NCBI GenBank assembly: GCA_002412555.1
Contig: DHVH01000267.1
Coordinates: 1-11,927 of the forward strand
DNA: 11,927 nt
Reading direction: 5' to 3'
DNA from: Marinilabiliaceae bacterium UBA5213
Lineage (GTDB): Bacteria > Bacteroidota > Bacteroidia > Bacteroidales > Marinilabiliaceae
This document shows, piece after piece, positions 1 to 6,876 of this stretch. The notes under the pieces were generated by a model. The model saw only the letters and a list, made by a program, of their open reading frames with translations, made no database searches and was not told the DNA's origin. The translations under genes and the position numbers were made by a program. Each line of letters starts with the position of its first letter. Within the stretch, counting starts at the first letter, position 1.

Positions 1-678
1 GGCATGACCCTGTATCAGCGCATATTTGCGGCCAAATCGGCCAAGGAAGCGACACGTGCCTGGTTCATTGCCGGGCTTTTTGAATATCCCTTCATGGCTT
101 TTCTGGGCGTCTTTTTGGGCATGCTGGCAAAAGCCGCCTTTGCCTCGGGCATAATCCCAGCGGCTGAAATGGCCATGGCCGACAATGAGTCCGCCATGCC
201 GCTCATGCTCAAACACGTACTGCCCATTGGCGCTTTAGGCCTGATTATGGCGGCTTATTTTTCGGCCATTCTATCGACGGCCGACAGTTGCCTGATGGCC
301 GCCTCCGGTAACATCAGCCGGGATCTTTTCAACTACAAAAAATCCAAAAATGCCCTCAAAGTAGTTCAGTGGATGACACTGGTTATAGGAATTTTAGCCA
401 TTTCGGTAGCAATGTACATCCCCTCAGTACTTGAACTCATGTTGTTATCCTATGGCTTTATGGTGAGTGGACTCATGGCGCCAGTCCTGGGTTTTCTGCT
501 ATTCAAAACCCCATCCCGAAATGCCGCCATCGCTTCCATGATTGCAGGCAGCGTAACGCTACTGTTTCTTCAAATTACCGGCCTGAAGTTGCCTTGGGAA
601 CTTGATGCGGTAGTACCGGCCTTAAGTCTGTCGTTGCTGGTTATGTTGGGGGTTCAATTGATGAGGAAAAAAGTATGA
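1..678 (+). CDS. Sodium:solute symporter family (SSS/SSF) transporter, C-terminal part
   Basis: Integral inner-membrane protein that would couple Na+ entry to uptake of a small solute; the solute cannot be told from this fragment. The frame is open to base 1, so the ATG at 4 is internal and the N-terminal half lies outside the window. Visible hallmarks are YQRIFAAKSAKEA, the cytoplasmic loop typical of SSS proteins, and further on a helix with SAILSTADSCLMAASG followed by ISRDLF. That helix matches the conserved segment whose Ser/Thr residues help form the Na2 sodium site in this family. About six hydrophobic helices can be picked out in the 224 residues after the ATG, and the chain ends in a basic MRKKV tail. 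The gene converges with the 177-aa gene to its right. GC is high at the start (35 of 60 in bases 1-60), unlike the low-GC genes that follow. Family assignment is firm; substrate is unknown. Confidence 0.88.
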   Translation, partial: GMTLYQRIFAAKSAKEATRAWFIAGLFEYPFMAFLGVFLGMLAKAAFASGIIPAAEMAMADNESAMPLMLKHVLPIGALGLIMAAYFSAILSTADSCLMAASGNISRDLFNYKKSKNALKVVQWMTLVIGILAISVAMYIPSVLELMLLSYGFMVSGLMAPVLGFLLFKTPSRNAAIASMIAGSVTLLFLQITGLKLPWELDAVVPALSLSLLVMLGVQLMRKKV

Positions 679-725
679 GTTCCTCCAGATTGTCCATTCA
701 ATAACACTCGGTTCTGTCAATGTAT

Positions 726-761
726 TTATTGTCGGACATAAATTGAACTCATGTCCAATAA
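726..761. terminator. Imperfect inverted repeat between convergent genes (possible terminator)
   Basis: TTATT-GTC-GGACAT at 726-739 pairs with ATGTCC-AATAA at 751-761, giving an 11-bp stem with a 3-base bulge and an 11-base loop. It lies between two convergent genes and covers the stop codon of the minus-strand gene. Neither side has a T-run, so intrinsic termination is only a possibility. Confidence 0.22.
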
Positions 762-1282
762 TTCCTTAAATCGGAACGCAAAATATCCATAAATTCATTC
801 CATTCAGCCTCTTGAAGTTCATGGGCCTTTTCTCTTACTTTTCTGTTGTGTTCTTTTTGTTCTTCAGTCGCAGTACTTTCCATTGTACTGCAAGTTGAGT
901 CCTCAATTGGCAGGAAATAGATTTCGTAATTATGGTCGTAACCACAGCGTTTTGAATATTCATCCTTCATTATGTTATCCAGTAAATGTACACATTTTTG
1001 CAACCGTGCTTCTTTAGGTAATCTTGTTTCATCCACCTCTTTAAATTTAGTTTCAGCTTGTAAACTCTCTAATTGCATTTTTAAACAAACTTCTAAAACA
1101 CTTAGCGTTGAGGTATAGTCGAAGCCTCTAAAATCCCAGACCACTTTGAAAAAACGCCGGAATGATTTAAATGACTGCCTAAAATTATGCAGGATATCGC
1201 GCAAAGTAAAACCGGCTCCCATTGTTGAAAGCCCAATGGTCAAACGGTTGATAAACTTTTGCTGAAGATAAGATAAAGCCAT
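749..1282 (-). CDS. Hypothetical 177-aa protein, phage-accessory-like
   Basis: I do not recognise a named family. The protein has no signal peptide or clear membrane helix and is rich in charged and aromatic residues, so it is probably cytoplasmic and mostly helical. The middle holds FDYTSTLSVLEVCLKMQLESL (about residues 54-74) and then LQKCVHLLDNIMKDEYSKR (about 94-112). The C-terminus is a charged helix ending DILRSDLRNYWT. A central Tyr/Leu-rich helix, an xLLDxxxxDEY helix and a Trp-containing tail recall short hypothetical proteins I associate with phage and prophage genomes. That is memory of a pattern, not a search result. Start is ATG at 1282. A second ATGGCTTTAT lies 34 bp upstream (ATG at 1316) but out of frame. 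The gene is separate from the operon to its right, with about 237 bp between them. Confidence 0.6.
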   Translation of the reverse strand: MALSYLQQKFINRLTIGLSTMGAGFTLRDILHNFRQSFKSFRRFFKVVWDFRGFDYTSTLSVLEVCLKMQLESLQAETKFKEVDETRLPKEARLQKCVHLLDNIMKDEYSKRCGYDHNYEIYFLPIEDSTCSTMESTATEEQKEHNRKVREKAHELQEAEWNEFMDILRSDLRNYWT

Positions 1283-1373
1283 AAAACAGAAACTTTAAAT
1301 TCAACAATAAAGCCATGTGTTATCAGCAAGATACAATAGATTCCGCGTGTTCTTGTCCATGAACGACATTTAA

Positions 1374-1514
1374 GCCCGTGTCCGCATTGCAGACAACGAG
1401 CTTCTTAATCTCTTTAATAAAACACAAGACCTACCGGATGACCAAAAGAAAACCGTTAAAGATTTGCTTTCGGCTTTCTTGTTGAAGTCTAATCTTAGGC
1501 AGCAGCTTATTTAA
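1374..1514 (+). pseudogene. Remnant of an XRE/HTH regulator, C-terminal tail only
   Basis: Plus-strand frame 1374-1514 encodes 46 residues ending in a TAA at 1512. It contains RIADNELLNLFNKTQDLP and then DDQKKTVKDLLSAFLLKS. This matches the tail after the helix-turn-helix domain in many Bacteroidota XRE-type regulators: a 'D-x-ELL-x-x-F' helix, 'LP-x-x-x-K', then a Leu-rich helix ending in a basic Gln-rich tail. The frame is closed by TAA at 1371-1373. An in-frame ATG four codons before that stop gives only a short peptide, and there is no room before the 749-1282 gene for an HTH domain, which needs about 180 bp. I therefore read it as a 5'-deleted fragment. It lies head-on to the operon's last gene with 5 bp between the two stop codons. 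Confidence 0.5.
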
Positions 1515-1519
1515 AACTG

Positions 1520-2626
1520 CTAGAGTGCTGGATAGTTGTATTTTTCCCAAAATGCAGCTTTTTCTGATTTAGATGTTCTTTTTCGTTCTGCATCTTCACC
1601 AACTGAATTAAATTGAAATTCATCCGGATAATTAATGTATATTATATGGTTTTCTGTATCAAAAGCAAACTTTTTGTACGCAGGAGAAAAGAAATAATCA
1701 AATTGCAAATAATCTCTACCTAACAGATAATCAAACTTTTTTGCTTCAACATCTAATATTACAGCAACATCCTTGCCTTGTAAATTTTTCTTCCCTAAAA
1801 TATATTTTCCATCAGGGCTAACCAATAATATTTCAATGTATTCAGCCAGCAATTCGCTCTTTGGTAAATCAAACTTACATGTCCGATAAATATTCCAATC
1901 ATAAGCATCCGTTCCTGGAAAATAATAGAACTTCTTGCCGTAAAACAATTGCTCATTGACAATTTGAGGTTTAATACATTCTTTACAAGTTAATTCTTTT
2001 GATGCAATCTGCCCATTTTGAACATTAAATACTGTTATAATACTATCTGATTTTGTAGAACGAAGATAAGTGCTAACATATTCATTTAATACTATACAAT
2101 CTCTTGTATGACAAATATTAAAATATACATCTTTATCAAAATAATGCATAGGGAATGACTTTATCTTCTTTTCGTTCCCATTTAGTTCAATCCAAAAATC
2201 TTGATAATCTTGAAGGTACTCCCCTCTATCTAAATCATCAATAGTTTTATTTTCGCATTTAGAAGGCACTTGGTAAAATCCATGGTATACCGTGATATCA
2301 TCCAATTGAACAAAATCAAGGACATTTCTTCCTTTCCTTTTTATAGTTATCGAATCGACCACTCTTCTATTGTTTTCATCATAATAAAGTTTTACAACTG
2401 CCTCTGAGGAATGACCTCCATATTTATTCTTCTGTCTTAAATTTAATTGATACACTATTTGGTTCTTATTTGAACCAGCTAGTCGATAAATCCTATCATC
2501 CTGTATATCCTTAAGTTCTGCCGACTTTGAAACAACGTTTTCATTAGTAAGCTTATACTTATCTTGTGAAAATAGACTATGTATAAAGACTACCGTTACT
2601 ATTAGAAGAACTATTAATCGTTTCAT
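1520..2626 (-). CDS. Secreted 368-aa protein, candidate immunity protein for the upstream toxin
   Basis: No named family recognised. Residues 1-20 form a classical signal peptide (MKRLIVLLIVTVVFIHSLFS, mature from Q21) with no lipobox Cys, so the protein should be soluble in the periplasm or secreted. The mature part is beta-rich. Segments such as EILLVSPDGKYILGKK (about 265-280), VAVILDVEAKKFDYLLG and YFFSPAYKKFAFDTENHIIYI look like consecutive blades of a WD40/TolB-like propeller. Six cysteines (124, 172, 177, 214, 217, 250) suggest disulfides. ATG at 2626 lies 9 bp after the stop of the 1412-aa gene with no evident Shine-Dalgarno, so co-transcription is likely. It shares that gene's low-GC 3' composition (17 of 60 GC in 1561-1620). 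Position right after a toxin-like tip and periplasmic location fit an immunity protein against a cell-wall-acting enzyme. This role is inferred. An accessory or unrelated secreted protein remains possible. Confidence 0.72.
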   Translation of the reverse strand: MKRLIVLLIVTVVFIHSLFSQDKYKLTNENVVSKSAELKDIQDDRIYRLAGSNKNQIVYQLNLRQKNKYGGHSSEAVVKLYYDENNRRVVDSITIKRKGRNVLDFVQLDDITVYHGFYQVPSKCENKTIDDLDRGEYLQDYQDFWIELNGNEKKIKSFPMHYFDKDVYFNICHTRDCIVLNEYVSTYLRSTKSDSIITVFNVQNGQIASKELTCKECIKPQIVNEQLFYGKKFYYFPGTDAYDWNIYRTCKFDLPKSELLAEYIEILLVSPDGKYILGKKNLQGKDVAVILDVEAKKFDYLLGRDYLQFDYFFSPAYKKFAFDTENHIIYINYPDEFQFNSVGEDAERKRTSKSEKAAFWEKYNYPAL

Positions 2627-2635
2627 ATTTGAAAT

Positions 2636-5600
2636 TTATTTTTGTTTATACTTATAGAATTTCACAATCCTATCATCTCTTTCACCTATAAAGGGTCTAG
2701 CATCCATTACTCCATATGCAGGGCCACTTGAAAATTTAACACCCCATCCACAGTCCATAATTCGTAATACATAGTCAAAACCCTTTCTTGCAAAAGAACC
2801 TCCCCATCGGTCGCCTAATTCAACCATCGTATTAGTTAAATTAGTTCCTGCTCTTTCTCTTTGAGTATTATCAACAACTTCATACAACCCTCCTGGCACG
2901 ACCATAAAAACATGTCCAGGGTCATAAGTTCCTATTACAATTTCTTTGTTATCTACCATATCTTGGATTTTTTTCCAAAATTGCGCATAGGTTTCCGATG
3001 ATGATTTCTTAATCTCTTCAAAGTACTCATTCAAATTCCCGGCTTTAAGGTCATCTATTATACCTTGAGCGCTACCACTACCAGCTTCAACTTTACCATA
3101 TAACTGTTCGCCTTTATCTCTAATCGTAATTGAACTTCCCGTTTTGGGATACAATACTTCATCTCCGGTTAAATTATAAAGAGTCGCTCTCACACAAAGG
3201 TTGCAAGCTGCCTCATTAATTTCCCAATCTTCAATAATATTATCTACTGCTGTTTCTGCAGCCTTTAAATACTTTTGACTAAATTCATCTTTACCAAGTT
3301 TACTATTATCGACATACACCTTAAGACTTTCCGCTTTTACCCATCCTAGAAATTCGTACTTATCATCATCTTTCTTATTAATACCTTTATATTCTCCACA
3401 ATCATGGGTTACATAAAGTATTTCTGACGTTTTTACTTTCTTCTCAGTTTTATCTGAATATGGCAAGGTAAATGGAGACATGTCTTCTCTAAGCTTATAT
3501 TGTTGTTCATCTTCAATCGGTATAATCTGCCTTAGATTACTTGTTGAAGTGCAATATTCTTCGGTTCCATCTTTATATCGAACTAATGTTCTTGCGGCAT
3601 TTCCAGTTGTTAAATGTGACACAAGTTCTACCATCTTACCCTTTTCAAGAAATTCTAACGGTTTTACTAGATTATATGGACTTTCTTTTTCCCTAATATT
3701 TGCATCATCCTTAAAAACAATGTAATCCTTAAAACTCTCTAAAGTAGATTCACCTGATAAGTATTTACGAAGCATTTCATAATTTTCTTTCTTTAAGAAA
3801 AACTTCAAGGCTACTTTAGGATTCTCATAATTCCCTTCATTCAGCACTGCATCAACATCTAAATACTCAAAGTCCATCCGATAGGTAAATCCACCAGGAA
3901 CATTACCAATTACACCAGGTGTCCTGTAATCAATATGATCATGGAAATTTGAAGTCAGTTTGTTTATGTCTTCTTTTGAAAAAACATGCAAAGCAGCTCC
4001 TAGTGGTATCTCATCATTTAATAGCTTTACTGTCTGTTGCAAATAAACGATGTTTTTTGCAACATTTCTTGTTTTATAATCATGGAACTGGATATAGTTT
4101 TGCTTATTTAAGTTCGCTTTCTTAATTCTATCAATTAGTTCTTGTAATCCTGGTGTATTTAAAGCTGCCCCCTCCTCCTCATCCTGACTCCAGCTAAACA
4201 ATATCTTCTCAGGGTTATGAATCAGATCCCATTGGTACTTCCACAACTCAACGCCGCCGGCATAGTCCATGAGGTTGGCGGTTTGCTTTTCTGGGAAGTA
4301 GTTTTGGGCTTTGTCGCTAAAGGTGTGGCGGAGGTTGAAGGTGCCGTGGGCCAGCTCGTGGGCCAGGAGGTCAAAATCCTGAACGTTAAAGTTAAAAATA
4401 AATCCGTAATTTCCGGCTAGGGGCATGAATCCTTTTCGGCTGCTGCCCATGTCGGAAATTTGTACAAAAAACAGGTACATGGTGTTGTCATCAGTCGGGC
4501 GGTCGCGTTTATATCTTCTGATGACTTTGTTCATGTCTGATGTGTACTTGCTTAGCATGGAAGTACCTTCTACTTTGAAATCCGCTTCCTCAAGCTTGCC
4601 AACTTCAATGGCATTGTCAACATGAACGTTCCAATTGACCAGGCCCGGTCCGTAGATTTCGTTGAGGCGCTTGATGATAACAGAACGGTCGACACCGGGC
4701 GATGGAAAAGAGGAACTATTTACCGGAACGAGTACCACATTTTGGGTAATGCGCTTATAGGTCACTAATCCCAATACGCCAGCCTCTGTAAGTATTTCCT
4801 GGGTGGTACTGTCGTTTATGTGGTGCGTAGAAGCCCGGGCTACGGTAAGTCTTTCTTCTTGCCCCTCAAAACCTCCGGTCAGGAGTAATTCCAAAGAATT
4901 GTTACGCCCCGGAGAAGTTGGGGTTAGAATACCACTCTCCCTAATAAACCTGAGACTATCCGACTGGCAATCACCATTTGAGAGCATGGCTACCCGGTCG
5001 GTGTTGCCCACTTCGAGCGATTTCCACGGTATAGCATCGCCGTTGCGGTCGCGCAAGAAATAATTGTTAGGCTTAACAATGCCATTGCCAACAGCATCAA
5101 AACCAAAACGCTGCGTGGCTAATGGGCTGAAGCTTACTAAACAGCCATGTATCTTTGATTGAGAAGGAGTGCGTACGTTGGAGGCACTGCCAGGGGATGA
5201 AGTTGGAGCTTGAAACACTTGACCTGAAGCCTGATCAACAATAACAATGCCTTCTGGACTAACAATCGCCAGCGTTTGATTCTCACCAACCAGATAATTT
5301 TTAGTCTGGCCACTTTCTGTTACCACAGTAACCTGTCCATTGTTGACTGTAACACTGGTTACTTCTTCGTTAAGCGTAACGGTCTGGTCAGCAAGATGGT
5401 CTAGCGCCTCCTCAAAGCTAAAAACACCGGGTTCATCATCGGTCTGTGACCCTCCGAGACCCATATCTCCGCCAATAATCATTCCCGTTGCTTCATCATA
5501 AAGAAACACCACATGACCATCAATCATCTGACGATCGGTATTTACCGTAATATTGTTAAAGACAACTTCGAACTGAATAAAACTGAGATAGGGTACCGAA

Positions 5601-6874
5601 GCCAGTCCGCGCCCCGAGAATACCCCCTGCGTGCCACTCACCTCAGTTACGTCGATGTAAAAATCGGCCGCTTTAAACTCATCAAAGCGATGCAATGCCG
5701 GCAAAGGATCCTGATTTTGAAAGCTCATTAGCGGTGCTCCTGCACCACAAGTATAGTCCACAAAGCGGTCGGTCTTGAAACGCATCAAACGCTCGTTATT
5801 GCTGACTTCATCACCACATGCTGCCTTCACCAGCAATTCATATTGGGTACTGTGTTCCAGATTCTCGATGGTAACACCAATGGAGCGTGTGCTTACTTCC
5901 TGCCACTCCGATGCATTCTCCTTTCGATAACTTACGGTATATTCATTTACGGCAGTGTTACTATTCCATGAAACAGACACACTGTTGTGTGCCACTTTAG
6001 ATATCACAGCAGATGGGGCTGCGCACTCATAGCCGTACCTAAAAGTAGAAATATCAGAGGCTCCGTCATTTTTAAAAAGAACCATGCCGGCCTGATCAAC
6101 GGCAGTTACCTGCCATACGTACCTTGCTCCCCTGACTAATGGTGGTAAAGAGCCATCGTAAAGCAGGGCGGTTTCATTTAAATCAACTTCATAGACTGGT
6201 GCGGTAACTCTGGTAATTTCGTAGGGGTCGCGGCTATCTGGCCGAATTTGCCATATTCTAAAACGATACTCAATCATGGCGTCGGGAATGGCTGTAAAAA
6301 CAGCCATCCATGAAAATCTCAATACTGGATTGGAATCTATATCGACTTCGCTGCGGTTGGTTGGGAAAGTTAGTACCGGACCGTTGGTAAGACTCAACAT
6401 AGCCACAGCAGGAATGGCTGAAGATATTTGAAAATTGCGGTAGTAATCCAATACTTCGAATCTTATGCGGTAAACACCTTCTGGCAATCGCCCGTTGCGT
6501 CGGTATTCATTTAAGCTGTATCCTTGAAACAGGAGATTATCTGGATTGAAGAAAAATTCAAGATCAGATCCGGTTAGCTGAGTTGTGGCACCCCCATCAA
6601 GGAAAATTGGTTGCTGGGGCACATTGGGATTTGTTGAAATCCTAATGCCATTCCCTTCGATATGCAAACGTAACTTTACAGGATATTGGTTCAGGGTGAC
6701 ATCGTCCACCATGATACTGAGCATGATTTTTCCTGGCTGGCTGACAAAGCCATCCAACGAAAATGGAACAGGAGGGGTAACTAATGTATTGGTGCGAATA
6801 GGATAATGCACCTGTGCCTTAATGGCCAGAGGCAGAAATAGTAAAAGGGCTAATAAGGTGTAAAGCTTCTTCAT
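2636..6874 (-). CDS. Secreted TANFOR-Fn3-zincin protein with C-terminal amidase-like domain (putative polymorphic toxin)
   Basis: 1412-aa modular exported protein. In order: signal peptide 1-20 (cut before Q21); TANFOR-like domain about 21-283, starting HYPIRTNTLVTPPVPFSLDG and including RLPEGVYRIRFEVLDYYR; fibronectin type III about 284-370; a beta-rich region about 371-560 with GGDMGLGG; a Ser/Thr/Pro linker; a zincin-type metalloprotease module about 725-905 (HELAH at 839-843, MDY at 869-871); a variable region with an SH3-like stretch around W1178; and a Cys/His hydrolase-like domain about 1200-1412 (Cys1224, His1321). There is no T9SS sorting domain, since the chain ends in the effector-like domain (FYKYKQK). 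ATG at 6874 overlaps the barrel gene's stop as TAATG, which suggests translational coupling. The 368-aa candidate immunity gene follows 9 bp downstream. Family knowledge: secreted proteins with a peptidase before a variable C-terminal domain are typical polymorphic toxins. The toxin role here is inferred. Confidence 0.85.
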   Translation of the reverse strand: MKKLYTLLALLLFLPLAIKAQVHYPIRTNTLVTPPVPFSLDGFVSQPGKIMLSIMVDDVTLNQYPVKLRLHIEGNGIRISTNPNVPQQPIFLDGGATTQLTGSDLEFFFNPDNLLFQGYSLNEYRRNGRLPEGVYRIRFEVLDYYRNFQISSAIPAVAMLSLTNGPVLTFPTNRSEVDIDSNPVLRFSWMAVFTAIPDAMIEYRFRIWQIRPDSRDPYEITRVTAPVYEVDLNETALLYDGSLPPLVRGARYVWQVTAVDQAGMVLFKNDGASDISTFRYGYECAAPSAVISKVAHNSVSVSWNSNTAVNEYTVSYRKENASEWQEVSTRSIGVTIENLEHSTQYELLVKAACGDEVSNNERLMRFKTDRFVDYTCGAGAPLMSFQNQDPLPALHRFDEFKAADFYIDVTEVSGTQGVFSGRGLASVPYLSFIQFEVVFNNITVNTDRQMIDGHVVFLYDEATGMIIGGDMGLGGSQTDDEPGVFSFEEALDHLADQTVTLNEEVTSVTVNNGQVTVVTESGQTKNYLVGENQTLAIVSPEGIVIVDQASGQVFQAPTSSPGSASNVRTPSQSKIHGCLVSFSPLATQRFGFDAVGNGIVKPNNYFLRDRNGDAIPWKSLEVGNTDRVAMLSNGDCQSDSLRFIRESGILTPTSPGRNNSLELLLTGGFEGQEERLTVARASTHHINDSTTQEILTEAGVLGLVTYKRITQNVVLVPVNSSSFPSPGVDRSVIIKRLNEIYGPGLVNWNVHVDNAIEVGKLEEADFKVEGTSMLSKYTSDMNKVIRRYKRDRPTDDNTMYLFFVQISDMGSSRKGFMPLAGNYGFIFNFNVQDFDLLAHELAHGTFNLRHTFSDKAQNYFPEKQTANLMDYAGGVELWKYQWDLIHNPEKILFSWSQDEEEGAALNTPGLQELIDRIKKANLNKQNYIQFHDYKTRNVAKNIVYLQQTVKLLNDEIPLGAALHVFSKEDINKLTSNFHDHIDYRTPGVIGNVPGGFTYRMDFEYLDVDAVLNEGNYENPKVALKFFLKKENYEMLRKYLSGESTLESFKDYIVFKDDANIREKESPYNLVKPLEFLEKGKMVELVSHLTTGNAARTLVRYKDGTEEYCTSTSNLRQIIPIEDEQQYKLREDMSPFTLPYSDKTEKKVKTSEILYVTHDCGEYKGINKKDDDKYEFLGWVKAESLKVYVDNSKLGKDEFSQKYLKAAETAVDNIIEDWEINEAACNLCVRATLYNLTGDEVLYPKTGSSITIRDKGEQLYGKVEAGSGSAQGIIDDLKAGNLNEYFEEIKKSSSETYAQFWKKIQDMVDNKEIVIGTYDPGHVFMVVPGGLYEVVDNTQRERAGTNLTNTMVELGDRWGGSFARKGFDYVLRIMDCGWGVKFSSGPAYGVMDARPFIGERDDRIVKFYKYKQK
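2639..3277 (-). other. C-terminal papain-like/amidase-like effector domain
   Basis: Residues about 1200-1412. AACNLCVRATLYNLTG starts a helix with the candidate nucleophile Cys1224 (Cys1227 is the alternative). YAQFWKKIQDMVDN then leads to IVIGTYDPGHVFMVVPGG with candidate His1321, and acidic or amide residues E1332, D1335 and N1336 follow as possible third partners. The order 'CN-helix, linker, GHV-strand' is that of NlpC/P60- and CHAP-like cysteine hydrolases acting on peptidoglycan, and the end IMDCGWGVKFSSGPAYG...VKFYKYK fits secreted effectors I recall. Fold and substrate are inferred. Confidence 0.5.
4160..4702 (-). other. Zincin-type metalloprotease module (candidate self-processing domain)
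   Basis: Residues about 725-905. HELAH at 839-843 supplies two His ligands and the catalytic Glu840. GTFNLRH places a possible third His ligand at 850. NLMDYAGG at 867-874 resembles a metzincin met-turn (Met869), followed by KYQWDLIHNP. Before the motif, YLFFVQISDMG and KGFMPLAGNYGFIF give the expected edge strands. It sits directly before the variable effector region. That fits a peptidase releasing the tip, but it could instead act on a target. Confidence 0.7.
5771..6025 (-). other. Fibronectin type III domain
   Basis: Residues about 284-368. It begins CAAPSAVISKVAHNSVSVSW, continues with the Tyr-Thr-Val strand (EYTVSYRKENASEWQEV), the LEHSTQYELLVKAAC strand and a final MRFKT. This is the standard Fn3 layout, with conserved Trp and a Tyr-containing strand. 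It probably acts as a spacer or contact domain. Confidence 0.8.
6026..6814 (-). other. TANFOR-like domain of the 1412-aa protein
   Basis: Residues about 21-283. The pattern PIRTNTLVTPPVPFSLDG, then LRLHIEGNGI, LTGSDLEFFFNPDNL, RNGRLPEGVYRIRFEVLDY, a LSLTNGPVLTFPTNRS turn and RGARYVWQVTAVD matches, from memory, the large secreted Bacteroidota proteins called TANFOR. The domain probably serves surface display or delivery. Its exact job is not known to me. Confidence 0.78.
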
Positions 6875-6876
6875 TA
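6872..6876 (-). promoter_or_regulatory. TAATG stop/start overlap
   Basis: On the minus strand the barrel gene's TAA (6876-6874) shares its last A with the ATG (6874-6872) of the 1412-aa gene. No strong Shine-Dalgarno precedes this ATG, so termination-reinitiation probably couples their translation. Confidence 0.7.

Noticed and set aside
1283..1373. Search for an HTH domain or promoter upstream of the regulator remnant
   Set aside because: Only about 90 bp, with stop codons in the remnant's frame and no clear Bacteroidota -33/-7 pair; nothing supportable.
1501..1521. Short inverted repeat AGCAG / CTGCT at the end of the operon as terminator
   Set aside because: Only a 5-bp stem with an 11-base loop and no following T-run in the operon direction; this could easily occur by chance.
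3480..5063. Several 66-86-aa plus-strand open frames opposite the 1412-aa gene
   Set aside because: All are antisense to a long frame with recognisable domains and show no family pattern of their own.
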